This document shows positions 1 to 7,272 of a stretch of 16,968 nt of DNA, in pieces (positions within the stretch are counted from its first letter, which is position 1; each line of letters starts with the position of its first letter). Source of the stretch: Bordetella parapertussis (GTDB taxonomy: Bacteria; Pseudomonadota; Gammaproteobacteria; Burkholderiales; Burkholderiaceae_A); NCBI GenBank assembly GCA_945901825.1, contig CAMDMC010000029.1, forward strand, positions 1-16,968. The letters are read 5' to 3'. The position numbers and the translations under genes are program-made. A model generated the notes under the pieces. The model saw nothing but the letters and a program-made list of their open reading frames with translations. It was not told where the DNA came from and did no database searches.

Positions 1-1534
1 TTCGGATGGCATCAGCTCGTAGCCGCACGGCCTGCTTTTGGCTGTCCGTCATGCGCGCCACATTCTTGACTTGCAAAGCCATGCGAACGTTCTTGGAAAG
101 AAGCGGCTCGTGGCGCATTAAAAAATCCCAGTACAGTGTGGTGTATGGACAGGCGCGTTCACCCTCACGCAGTGCTGGGTCGTAACGGCAGCCCTTGCAG
201 GGCCCACCCATACGCTGAATGTATTTGCCCGTGGCAACGTAAGGCTTGCTGGCCATGAGCCCGCCGTCTCCGTACTGGCTCATCCCTAAGGTGTTGGGTA
301 ATTCCACCCACTCGACTGCGTCGACATAAACCGACAGGTACCAGCGGTGCACGTGCTGCGGCCGCACGCCAAGCAGCAGGGCATAAAGGCCTGTTACCAT
401 CAAGCGTTGGATATGGTGAGCGTAGCCATGCTCCAGGGTCTGCGTGATGGCATCGCGTAAACAAGCCATATCCGTGTGGCCAGTCCAATACCAGGCGGGC
501 AGTTCTTCCTGCGCATTAAGGGCATTGAGCTCGACATAGCTGGGCATCTGGGTCCAGTAGATGCCGCGCACATATTCGCGCCATCCTAAAATTTGGCGAA
601 TAAACCCCTCAGCACTTTGAAGCGGAACGTGACCGGCACGGTAGGCTGCTTCCACCGCTTGAACCACTTCGTGCGCACGGAGCAGCTTTAGGTTCATGGC
701 CGATGACAGGTGCGAGTGGTACAGCCAGGGCTCGCCAGGCCATAAGGCGTCTTCATAGCGACCAAAGAGCGGTAGACGCTCGTCAATAAAGACTTGCAAC
801 GCTTGCAAGGCTTGGCTGCGGGTAACTGGCCAGGCAAAACTATCGAGCGAGCCAGGGTGGTTGGCAAAGCGGGTATTAACCAAAGCAATGACCTCTTGCG
901 TGAGGGCGTCTGGCTCAAAGGTCGCACGGGCCGGCACCGGGCCGGGACCTTGGGGGCCGAAGGCTTCGCGGTTATCGGAGTCAAAATTCCATTGGCCACC
1001 AGCGGGCTTGCCGTCGTCCATTAGGATGTTGTGGCGCTTACGCAGCTCGCGGTAAAAGTACTCCAGTCGCAGCGACTTGCGTCCACTTGCGTGTGCCGCA
1101 AAATCGCTCACCGTTGTGAAGAAGTGACGGTCTTCGCATACTTCCAGCTTCAGACCTGCTGCCTCAACCGTGGCCTTAAGTTGCTGGAATACGCGCCAAT
1201 CACCTGGTGCAGTCATCAACACGCGCTGTGGCGCCAGCACCGCCAGATCGGCCCGTAACTTCGCCCCAAGGCTGGGCAGATCGGCGACAGAGTCAGTGTT
1301 ATCGAGACGGTGAAAGTGCAGCGGCCGGCCTGCGTCGCGCAGTGCCTGTGCAAAGTGACGCATAGCGCTCAGAAACAACGCGATGCGTTGTTTACTCGAC
1401 CAAACGTGGGTGGACTCTTCGTGGGCTTCGGCCATCCAGACAGCGTCTTGCGCGCAGTCAAATCCGTCAAAGGCCGCTGCCTCCAGGTCGAGCTGATCTC
1501 CCAGCACCAAAATCAGATGTCTAACGTGGGGCAT
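1..1534 (-). CDS. phrB: FeS-BCP class cryptochrome/photolyase (PhrB-like, probable (6-4) photolyase), C-terminal end cut by window edge
   Basis: DNA repair flavoenzyme of the iron-sulfur bacterial cryptochrome/photolyase class. These use light and FAD to reverse UV (6-4) photoproducts. My translation of the minus strand from the ATG at 1534 is open for 511 codons to the window edge. It begins MPHVRHLILVLGDQLDLE, the Rossmann strand typical of the class. Later motifs include LGWREYVRGIYW, HHIQRLMVTG and LPNTLGMSQYGDGG. The four 4Fe-4S cysteines are C358, C446, C449 and C462; their spacing equals that of Agrobacterium PhrB (C350, C438, C441, C454) with a constant offset of eight. The last codons look like the normal C-terminus, so only a few residues should be missing. 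An AGAGG ribosome site precedes the start. It is divergent from the MerR gene, an arrangement often seen for light- or stress-controlled photolyases. No frameshift was found. Confidence 0.93.
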   Translation of the reverse strand, partial: MPHVRHLILVLGDQLDLEAAAFDGFDCAQDAVWMAEAHEESTHVWSSKQRIALFLSAMRHFAQALRDAGRPLHFHRLDNTDSVADLPSLGAKLRADLAVLAPQRVLMTAPGDWRVFQQLKATVEAAGLKLEVCEDRHFFTTVSDFAAHASGRKSLRLEYFYRELRKRHNILMDDGKPAGGQWNFDSDNREAFGPQGPGPVPARATFEPDALTQEVIALVNTRFANHPGSLDSFAWPVTRSQALQALQVFIDERLPLFGRYEDALWPGEPWLYHSHLSSAMNLKLLRAHEVVQAVEAAYRAGHVPLQSAEGFIRQILGWREYVRGIYWTQMPSYVELNALNAQEELPAWYWTGHTDMACLRDAITQTLEHGYAHHIQRLMVTGLYALLLGVRPQHVHRWYLSVYVDAVEWVELPNTLGMSQYGDGGLMASKPYVATGKYIQRMGGPCKGCRYDPALREGERACPYTTLYWDFLMRHEPLLSKNVRMALQVKNVARMTDSQKQAVRLRADAIR

Positions 1535-1557
1535 CTTGGCCTCTAAGAGTGACGGTT

Positions 1558-1583
1558 GTACTGAGTACGGTGAGTGGATTACA
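1558..1583 (-). promoter_or_regulatory. Candidate phrB promoter -10 box with overlapping palindromic operator
   Basis: On the minus strand a TGTAAT hexamer (1583-1578, five of six matches to the -10 consensus) lies upstream of the photolyase. No good -35 box was found at normal spacing. Just downstream is the perfect inverted repeat GTACTgAGTAC (1558-1568), about where transcription would start and 24 bp before the start codon. A dyad there suits a repressor such as the neighbouring MerR protein, but this is inference. Confidence 0.35.
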
Positions 1584-1614
1584 GAGTGAAAGCGTAGCGC
1601 AGGAACGCCTTATC

Positions 1615-1647
1615 AAAGGCCTTTTCTTCGAAAAATAGGGGCATAAT
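1615..1647 (+). promoter_or_regulatory. Candidate merR promoter region with nested palindromes
   Basis: CATAAT at 1642-1647 is a possible -10 box 30 bp before the merR start; the -35 position is poor, as expected for a promoter that needs an activator. Upstream are two short dyads, AAAGGCCTTT (1615-1624) and TTTTCttcGAAAA (1622-1634). They could be protein-binding sites, but they are short and AT-rich enough to occur by chance. Confidence 0.25.
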
Positions 1648-1677
1648 CCAACTCACAATCGACTCAATTAAAGACCA

Positions 1678-2751
1678 ATGACCACCACTAAACTTGATGA
1701 TCAACCGCTTTCGCGGCTAGCGAACAAAGCGAGACCTACCTTTAGAAGTGGTGCGGTTGCACGCATTGCAGGCATGCCCGTGGCGACCTTACGGATTTGG
1801 GAGCAGCGCTATCAGGCGGTGCGCCCCATCACGGCACCTTCTGGACATCGGTTGTACTCGCAGGCTGATGTTGAGCGAGCCACATTATTGCGCCGACTTA
1901 CCGCGCAAGGCCATGCCATACGCATGTTGGCCACACTCGAGACTGAACAGATGCGCGAGATGGTCCATGCGCCTGTACTGTCCTTACCAAAAAACCGGCC
2001 TGTTGCCCTTGAGCAGGCGCCCATCCGGGCTGTCGTGGCAGGGCAGGCCTTGGCAAGCCGTTTGCAACGCTTGATCGATCGCCAGTCCTTAGTGCCAGCA
2101 CTGCAAATGGTGGCGGTCTTCGATACCTTGGCTGAAGCAACTAAGGCTGCGCAACATCTTGATAAGTCCGCTGTCGACCTTCTGCTATGGCAGGCCGCCA
2201 GTTTGCAGCCCGGCGCTCTGCAAGAACTGCGGGTTGCCCAAGACGCATGGCAGGCCCCTTCGGCGGCAGTGGTTTACCGCTTTTCCAGTGCCGCAGGACG
2301 AGCGGAGTTAACAGGCGCTGGAGCCTCAGTCTTGTGCGAGCCCGCAGATGACGATTCGTTGGGGCAGTGGCTGGCATCTTTGCATCGCGCAGAGACGTCG
2401 GATGAGATTGCGACAGCCCCAGACTTGACGATTCCAAATGCAAACAGCCTTACAAAACAATCCATACGTCCGCCCCGGTTTGGCGATGCTGCATTGACCC
2501 AATTTGCAGGGCTTTCGTCTGCTGTGGCTTGCGAGTGCCCAAGTCACTTGGCAGAGTTGCTGTTGCAAGTCTCCCACTTTGAAACATACAGTGGCGAATG
2601 CGCGAACAGGAGCACAGCCGATGCGCAATTGCACGGCTACTTACAGCAGGTAGCCGGTACCGCGCGCATGTTGTTTGAAAAAGCACTTGAGCAAGTAGCC
2701 CTTGCAGAAGGTCTTCCCCTGCCTCTGGCTCCTACAGAGTCTTCGCTTTGA
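1678..2751 (+). CDS. MerR-family transcriptional regulator with degenerate B12-binding-like middle domain
   Basis: DNA-binding regulator of 357 aa. Residues about 22-95 form a MerR winged helix: SGAVARIAGMPVATLRIWEQRY, then the wing with PSGHRLYSQADVE, as in CarH/LitR proteins. The middle (about 115-255) reads like an alternating beta/alpha Rossmann region in the place where CarH and LitR bind adenosylcobalamin. I see neither the W-x-x-x-E-H signature nor the DxHxxG motif, so B12 and light sensing look unlikely. The C-terminal helical region (about 275-345) starts with the motif C285-E-C287-P-S-H290 and resembles a region I recall from Burkholderiales MerR proteins. The start codon has only a weak AAAGA ribosome site. 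Being divergent from phrB suggests it controls that gene and itself. The MerR assignment is firm; the effector is unknown. Confidence 0.85.
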   Translation: MTTTKLDDQPLSRLANKARPTFRSGAVARIAGMPVATLRIWEQRYQAVRPITAPSGHRLYSQADVERATLLRRLTAQGHAIRMLATLETEQMREMVHAPVLSLPKNRPVALEQAPIRAVVAGQALASRLQRLIDRQSLVPALQMVAVFDTLAEATKAAQHLDKSAVDLLLWQAASLQPGALQELRVAQDAWQAPSAAVVYRFSSAAGRAELTGAGASVLCEPADDDSLGQWLASLHRAETSDEIATAPDLTIPNANSLTKQSIRPPRFGDAALTQFAGLSSAVACECPSHLAELLLQVSHFETYSGECANRSTADAQLHGYLQQVAGTARMLFEKALEQVALAEGLPLPLAPTESSL

Positions 2752-2934
2752 GCTGCATGATCTGACCGGCTCATTCGCAATACTGGCTAAAATGCTTTCG
2801 TTCGGTGGCATTACTAGTTACGCTGCTGTTTTCCATCAAAGTGGCAGAAATTTAAGTCCTTGATTCTCAGAGTGGCTGGCTTTGTTACGATGAGAGTCTT
2901 GGCGTTAGCTCATACTTAACAAAGAAGAAAGCAT

Positions 2935-3435
2935 ATGAAAGCACGACAAAAGCTTACTAAGGCACCGTCGGTCAACATAGGAATCTCCTCGGCCGATCGC
3001 GCCAAGATTGCCAAGGGCCTCTCAACATTTCTCGCCGACAGTTACACCCTCTATCTGCAGACGCATAATTTTCACTGGAACGTTACAGGCCCCATGTTCA
3101 ACACGCTGCACACGATGTTCATGACGCAGTACACCGAGCAATGGGCAGCACTCGACCTTATTGCAGAACGAATTCGAGCCCTAGGTCATCCAGCGCCTGG
3201 CACCTATGCAGAGTATGCGAAGCTCGCGAGCGTGAAGGAGGTCTCTGGAGTTCCGAAGGCCATGGAGATGGTTCGTCTTTTGGTGGACGCCCAGGAGGCA
3301 ACGGCGCGCACCGCGCGCGGGCTCTTTCCTATTGTTGAGAAGGCGAACGATCAGCCTACGGCCGACCTATTAACGCAACGCCTCGATGTCCACGAGAAGA
3401 CAGCCTGGATGTTGCGCAGTCTTCTTGAGCAGTAG
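2935..3435 (+). CDS. dps: Dps-family DNA-protecting ferritin
   Basis: Mini-ferritin of 166 aa, the usual size, expected to form a 12-mer that oxidises and stores iron and shields DNA from peroxide. The signature THNFHWNVTGPMFNTLH is present. By alignment to the E. coli ligands H51, H63, D67, D78 and E82, the intersubunit ferroxidase residues here are H47, H59, M63, D74 and E78. The acidic residue expected at position 63 is therefore methionine. The N-terminal tail is lysine/arginine-rich (MKARQKLTK), which could bind DNA. The start is ATG with the ribosome site GAAGAAAG about 7 bp upstream. The gene stands alone, with 183 bp before it in which I see no convincing promoter. Lying two genes from a photolyase it fits a stress-defence theme, but co-regulation is not shown. 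Confidence 0.93.
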   Translation: MKARQKLTKAPSVNIGISSADRAKIAKGLSTFLADSYTLYLQTHNFHWNVTGPMFNTLHTMFMTQYTEQWAALDLIAERIRALGHPAPGTYAEYAKLASVKEVSGVPKAMEMVRLLVDAQEATARTARGLFPIVEKANDQPTADLLTQRLDVHEKTAWMLRSLLEQ

Positions 3436-3566
3436 CCTACTTCCACGCGCATATTTATGACTTTTTGCAGGTGATCATTCTCACGGTAGTTGCGCCTCGT
3501 CTATGCGGGTTTAGCGATGAATAGTTGTTTAAAGCTTGATCTGGGTTGCCCCTCCAGACTCCTCCA

Positions 3567-4502
3567 ATGAACGTTCTGGGTGCTGAGCAGACAGCGGAGC
3601 TTCTTCCGTATGGTGATCTGGTCGGCTTTATCGAATCAACGTCCATGTCAAGCCAAGTGAACGTTCCGCAAAGGAATGTTTTCCCCATTACGTCCGAGAA
3701 TCGATTCTTCGTAATGCCCGCCTATGACGATGTGCTGTGCGTCACCAAGCTTATTACGCATGCACCGAGAAATTCATCCCTCGGTATTCCTACGATTCTT
3801 GGCCATCTTGCGGTGTTTGATGTTGAAACAGGGGACTGCCGTCTTGTTTTAGATGGGCCGACTGTAACTGCTCGTCGAACGGCAGCAGTTACAGGTCTAT
3901 TCCTAAGGTGTAGGAATGACCGCACCTTAGCGAACTGTTTAATCGTAGGCGCAGGAGTGCAGGGACACTCCCATCTTGACATGTTGGTGGACCTCTTTAA
4001 TCTGCAAAGGGTAAGTGTGCTGTCGCGCACGCTTGAAGGTGCAAGCCGCTTGGTTGCCTACGCGCGGGAGAGAGGGGTTTATGCAACTGCCTTACAAGGT
4101 GCTCCAGAGCTTCTCGATCCGTTCGATTTAATCATCACCTGCACTCCTGCCCAAGAGATAGTTATAAGGCATCGCCCCCGATCCAATGCCATCCTCTGTG
4201 CGATAGGAGCCTACCGACCGAGTATGCTCGAGTGGGATCCCGATATCGTAAGGTGGGTTGCTCAAACCGGATCCATCTTTGTCGATACCCGAGACGCTGA
4301 CCATGAGGCTGGAGATATTCTTCAAGCTGGCCTAACCCCTTCGTCTTATTTGAGCCTAGCTGAGGTGCTGAGTCAGCCTGGGGTAAACCGGGTAGAGGCT
4401 GATAAGACCGGGCCAATACTTTTCAAGAGTTGTGGCTGGGCCGGATGGGACTTAGCTGCAGCGAAGTGTGCTGTTCAGCGCCTGAATTTTCCAGGGTGGT
4501 AA
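3567..4502 (+). CDS. Ornithine cyclodeaminase/mu-crystallin family reductase, probable delta1-pyrroline-2-carboxylate reductase
   Basis: Probable NAD(P)H-dependent imine reductase of 311 aa. It most resembles bacterial delta1-pyrroline-2-carboxylate/delta1-piperideine-2-carboxylate reductases, which make L-proline or L-pipecolate in hydroxyproline, D-proline or D-lysine breakdown. Visible features are K61 in KLITHAPRNSSLGIPT, TARRTAA around R103-R104 (substrate carboxylate region), the dinucleotide loop GAGVQG (128-133), IGAYRPSMLEW, and VDTRDADHEAGDILQAG. I chose ATG 3567 because the family N-terminus aligns from MNVLGAEQTAELLPY. A TTG at 3546 in the same frame would add seven residues with no family support, and neither start has a good ribosome site. 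The gene is isolated, without hydroxyproline-catabolic neighbours, so the substrate is inferred from similarity only. Ornithine or alanine dehydrogenase-type activity remains possible. Confidence 0.8.
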   Translation: MNVLGAEQTAELLPYGDLVGFIESTSMSSQVNVPQRNVFPITSENRFFVMPAYDDVLCVTKLITHAPRNSSLGIPTILGHLAVFDVETGDCRLVLDGPTVTARRTAAVTGLFLRCRNDRTLANCLIVGAGVQGHSHLDMLVDLFNLQRVSVLSRTLEGASRLVAYARERGVYATALQGAPELLDPFDLIITCTPAQEIVIRHRPRSNAILCAIGAYRPSMLEWDPDIVRWVAQTGSIFVDTRDADHEAGDILQAGLTPSSYLSLAEVLSQPGVNRVEADKTGPILFKSCGWAGWDLAAAKCAVQRLNFPGW

Positions 4503-4600
4503 TTCTTGGCTCCTGGCAGCAAGACGAAAGAGATTGCTGTTTGGTAGCGTTTTACTTTACTCTCTAGCCAGATAAATAAGACTCATCAATAGGAGTAATC

Positions 4601-5455
4601 ATGGAGCTAGTCAGCATTGCCCTACTCATCCTGGTCCTGGTGTTTTTTGGCCTGGGTATAAAAATTGTGCCGCAGTCGCAGAACTTTGTCATCGAGCGGT
4701 TGGGGCGCTACAACCGAACACTGGAGGCAGGCCTGCATATCATTATTCCTGTTATTGAGGCTGTAAGGCATCGCGTAGACATTCTTGAGCGCCAGCTACC
4801 CACGAGTAAGATTTCAACGATCACGCTTGATAACGTCACAATTGGCATTGACCTCGCAATCTTGTTTCGGGTTGTGCATGCTGAGAAGTCTGTTTATCGA
4901 ATTAACAACATCGACCAGGCAATCCTTACTACCGTAACAGGTGTTGTTCGTAGCGTGATCGGCAAGACTGACCTTGACGGCGTTCAGTCCAACCGTCGAT
5001 CAATCACGGAGGCCATTGAAGAGGAGCTGCGGGCGGTGACAGAAGAGTGGGGCATCGTGCTGTCTCGGGTCGAGGTCATCGACGTGGAAGTCGACGATGA
5101 GACTCGCAAAGCTATGCAGTTGCAGTTGAATGCGGAAAGAAATCGACGTGCAGTGGTTCGTCAGGCCGAAGGCGAGAAGGAGGCGGCACAGCTACAGGCC
5201 GACGCAGACCTTTACACTGCCCAGAAGCAGGCGGAGGCAAAAAGAGTATTGGCCGATGCGGATGCCTATGCAGTCAATGCTGTGGCCAAGGCCATTGCCA
5301 ATGGTGGGGAGTCTGCTATTAACTTTGAAATTAAGAAAATTCAGGCCAAAGCCATTGAAAGTCTTGGTGTAAGCGAGAGCTCGAAGATCGTGATCCTCCC
5401 AGCGGAAATTATGGAGTCTTTGTCGTCTGTCGCGAGTCGGCTTGTATCGAAATGA
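4601..5455 (+). CDS. SPFH/stomatin-like membrane protein (QmcA-type)
   Basis: Membrane scaffold protein of 284 aa. One N-terminal transmembrane helix (about 3-22) is followed by the SPFH/band-7 domain (about 25-185), with the typical sequences VPQSQNFVIERLGRY and GLHIIIPVIEAVRHRVDILE. Next is an Ala/Glu-rich coiled coil (about 185-235, with EGEKEAAQLQADADLYTAQ) and a C-terminal segment ending ILPAEIMESL. QmcA and paraslipins oligomerise in the inner membrane and are linked to FtsH-type proteolysis and membrane microdomains. The start ATG has a good AGGAG site at 4591-4595. The stop overlaps the next gene by four bases (ATGA), so the two are translationally coupled, as is usual for SPFH-NfeD pairs. 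The family is clear; the specific role is not. Confidence 0.92.
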   Translation: MELVSIALLILVLVFFGLGIKIVPQSQNFVIERLGRYNRTLEAGLHIIIPVIEAVRHRVDILERQLPTSKISTITLDNVTIGIDLAILFRVVHAEKSVYRINNIDQAILTTVTGVVRSVIGKTDLDGVQSNRRSITEAIEEELRAVTEEWGIVLSRVEVIDVEVDDETRKAMQLQLNAERNRRAVVRQAEGEKEAAQLQADADLYTAQKQAEAKRVLADADAYAVNAVAKAIANGGESAINFEIKKIQAKAIESLGVSESSKIVILPAEIMESLSSVASRLVSK

Positions 5456-5721
5456 TGGATGTCGAACTCTATCAGTGGACCTTGGTGATAGGCATTGCAT
5501 TTGTCATCGTCGAGATGCTTACAGGAACGTTTCTTTTTCTGGGCTGTGCAGTGGGCGCGCTACCACTCGTCTTCATCCATTACGCCTCCGATGAAATTGT
5601 CTGGGAGCGAGACATAGCGGTGTTTGCCATCGTCTCTGCCATCGCATTCGTAGGGTTGCGTAAGTACTTTCTGAAACCTGGCGACCTGACCGAAGCGCAA
5701 GAGGATGTCAACAAGTACTAG
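5452..5721 (+). CDS. Short NfeD-like membrane protein without OB-fold domain
   Basis: Protein of 89 aa whose start overlaps the SPFH stop codon (ATGA). It has two or three hydrophobic helices: about 8-26 (WTLVIGIAFVIVEMLTG), 28-45 and 56-72, the last ending in FVGLRKYF. It finishes with a short polar tail, DVNKY. Position and topology match the membrane part of NfeD proteins, the normal partners of SPFH proteins. The roughly 60-residue cytoplasmic OB-fold of full-length NfeD is absent, and the 40 bp to the next gene hold no remnant of one. It therefore looks like a naturally short form rather than a recent truncation. Function would be to assist the SPFH partner, inferred from the pairing. 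Confidence 0.8.
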   Translation: MMDVELYQWTLVIGIAFVIVEMLTGTFLFLGCAVGALPLVFIHYASDEIVWERDIAVFAIVSAIAFVGLRKYFLKPGDLTEAQEDVNKY

Positions 5722-5760
5722 TATCGCAACACGAATTTCAGCTAAGTCGTTTTAAGCCTC

Positions 5761-6315
5761 CTAAAGCCGGCGAGCGACCACAACAGCGGCGGAAGATCCT
5801 GCGCCCACAAGTGAACACCACACGCGCAGAGCCCAGGACAGCGATTGGCCCGCCAGGGCGGCAGCCTCATCCCGATGATGAATTTCGTCGGCTTGGCACT
5901 TTCGAAGCAAGGGGAGTAAGCCGTCTGGGCCACCCTCGCGGACAAGATACTCAATCTGATACTGGTAGTGTTTGTCTACAAAGGTCTCGACTGCAGCGAC
6001 CGTACCGTACACTGTGCGCCGACCAAACAGGGCAGGCAAGGCGCCAGTGAGCCAGCCGGCCAAGCGCCAAGGGCCTAGCAGTCGACTGCGATTCTGATGC
6101 GGGAGCCATGTTTCAATGAGTTGAAGGTGCTCCGCCTCTGTTTCTCCGTGCTGAAGGGCAAAGGCCATAAGCTCACGATCTCGCTTGAGGCTCGCAACCG
6201 CAAGAATACCGCGGTAGATACTCACTGCACCCGTCTCGCCCGCATGATCTGATCGCAACTCACGTTCAAGAAACGTCGAGAGTGCTTTGGTGCTAACCAC
6301 CAGTGTTTCTGCCAT
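5761..6315 (-). CDS. coq7: Coq7-type demethoxyubiquinone hydroxylase (5-demethoxyubiquinol 5-monooxygenase)
   Basis: Di-iron membrane-associated monooxygenase that performs the C6 hydroxylation of demethoxyubiquinol late in ubiquinone synthesis. The 184-aa protein has the full carboxylate-bridged di-iron ligand set: E27 in DHAGETGAVSIYRG, E60-x-x-H63 in ETEAEH, E110 in AAVETFVDKHY, and E144-x-x-H147 in DEIHHRD. Hydrophobic helices around 83-97 and 160-180 suit interfacial membrane binding. The start ATG is preceded by an AGGGAG ribosome site. The gene is monocistronic, convergent with the short NfeD gene and separated from it by 39 bp. Nothing appears missing. Confidence 0.92.
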   Translation of the reverse strand: MAETLVVSTKALSTFLERELRSDHAGETGAVSIYRGILAVASLKRDRELMAFALQHGETEAEHLQLIETWLPHQNRSRLLGPWRLAGWLTGALPALFGRRTVYGTVAAVETFVDKHYQYQIEYLVREGGPDGLLPLLRKCQADEIHHRDEAAALAGQSLSWALRVWCSLVGAGSSAAVVVARRL

Positions 6316-6348
6316 ACACCATCACTCCCTTACTAAACCTTGGTTCAA

Positions 6349-6354
6349 ATTATA
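6349..6354 (-). promoter_or_regulatory. Probable coq7 promoter -10 box
   Basis: A perfect TATAAT on the minus strand 34 bp upstream of the coq7 ATG, giving a leader of roughly 27 nt that contains the ribosome site. The -35 hexamer at 17 bp spacing (CTGGCT) is weak. Confidence 0.5.
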
Positions 6355-6430
6355 GGTGCGAATGCCACGACAGCCAGTGCCCTATGCACTAAAGTCATTC
6401 AGGGGTGTGACCTTTGGCGATACCGATGCC

Positions 6431-6811
6431 TTAGTTAGGCTTGCAGATTCCTTTGAACTCCCAATTATGTTGCACGCCGCTCTCAACGGAATAATTGGTG
6501 TCAATAACCTCACCCGTTAGGTTGTTGAGGATTACTTTATGGTTACAAAAATTTTTACAACTCGGATCGCCGCTTGGGCTTAGGGTGTACACAACCATAT
6601 TTTCATTGATAGGCTCAGGGCTGTTGCCCCCAATTTTCCCGTCCCGAAAGGTATAGGTTTGCTTGAAGTTCTGTAAATCAAAGTTCTTGCCCGAGATGCT
6701 TTTTACAGATTTAGACCCCAGGCAAACAAGGTCGAAGGTCTGAGAGGTGGCGAGTGCGCCATGACCCAGAAGGATGGTGAATAATAATCCTTTGTGAATG
6801 TTGATGAGCAC
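6431..6811 (-). CDS. Small secreted protein of unknown function with four cysteines
   Basis: I do not recognise a family. The 126-aa protein begins with a GTG codon preceded by a strong AGGGAGG ribosome site five bases upstream, which decides the start. Residues about 1-21 form a signal peptide (hydrophobic GLLFTILLGHGALA, likely cleavage after A21). The mature part of about 105 residues has four cysteines, C30, C85, C89 and C123, which could form two disulfides in the periplasm. It is rich in Asn, Ser and Lys and looks beta-strand-like. No catalytic motif is visible. Its neighbours (coq7 and an unrecognised membrane protein) give no functional clue. Confidence 0.65.
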   Translation of the reverse strand: MLINIHKGLLFTILLGHGALATSQTFDLVCLGSKSVKSISGKNFDLQNFKQTYTFRDGKIGGNSPEPINENMVVYTLSPSGDPSCKNFCNHKVILNNLTGEVIDTNYSVESGVQHNWEFKGICKPN

Positions 6812-7272
6812 ACCAATACCTCCCTAAAAATTTTTTCTACCGTGTTGCGATGGTAAGGCACTCTTTCAGAGGTCCGTTGATCTTCACTTACGCTACCCCT
6901 AGATGTCTCATCGAAGTATCCCCCCGCCCTGGGGCAAAGAGCCTTAGTTCTTAAAGGGAAAGCGTTCAACCCCTATTTTTTCGTGCACTCTTCGTTCAAC
7001 TAGGCGACCTTTCACGTTCAACAGTTTTCGGTTAGGACACACATTAATACGCCGCCAGTGCTTATTCGTTAGGGTTCCTGTCTGACTCGCGATGCAGTAA
7101 AGCAGGAAAAATAACAGTTGACCTCCTCCCACGGTTTGGGTGGCTCGCGTTTTGGATACCGTTATCTGGGAAGTCACCTAGCAGGCGCAGGGATTGCCAG
7201 TCTTCACCCGCAGCATGTAGGAAGCGATAACGCCTTGTGGTGGGGTAACCCATTTCAGCTTGTACAGCGTCT
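6812..7272 (+). other. About 460 bp without a convincing gene
   Basis: Short reading frames exist on both strands, but none has a ribosome site, family motif or plausible composition. Only the first 20-30 bp are accounted for, as the ribosome site of the small secreted protein gene. The rest contains a small GC hairpin (CCCC-gccct-GGGG near 6923-6935) and a cluster of short repeats described separately. No tRNA or known structured RNA was recognised. It may be the remains of decayed genes or an unrecognised non-coding element. Confidence 0.5.
6963..7022 (+). repeat. Three direct copies of CGTTCAAC
   Basis: Exact CGTTCAAC octamers lie at 6963-6970, 6993-7000 and 7015-7022 (start-to-start 30 and 22 bp). 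They are followed by two related-looking TTAGG words, GGTTAGGA (7030-7037) and CGTTAGGG (7067-7074). Three copies of an 8-mer within 60 bp is unusual, and the spacing is irregular. They may be protein-binding sites or relics of a recombination site; function unknown. Confidence 0.45.

Noticed and set aside
3546..3566. TTG start adding seven residues to the reductase
   Set aside because: Extra residues do not align with the family, while ATG 3567 aligns with the conserved N-terminus.
6434..6440. GTTAGGC at the end of the small secreted protein gene as an attC core
   Set aside because: It is part of the final codons, and no partner core exists within the next 150 bp.
6963..7074. Integron attC site suggested by GTTCAAC (fits RYYYAAC) and GTTAGG words
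   Set aside because: The required matching GTTRRRY/RYYYAAC pair with complementary cores is missing on both strands (GTTAGGA and GTTAGGG break the final Y), and there is no integrase or cassette pattern.
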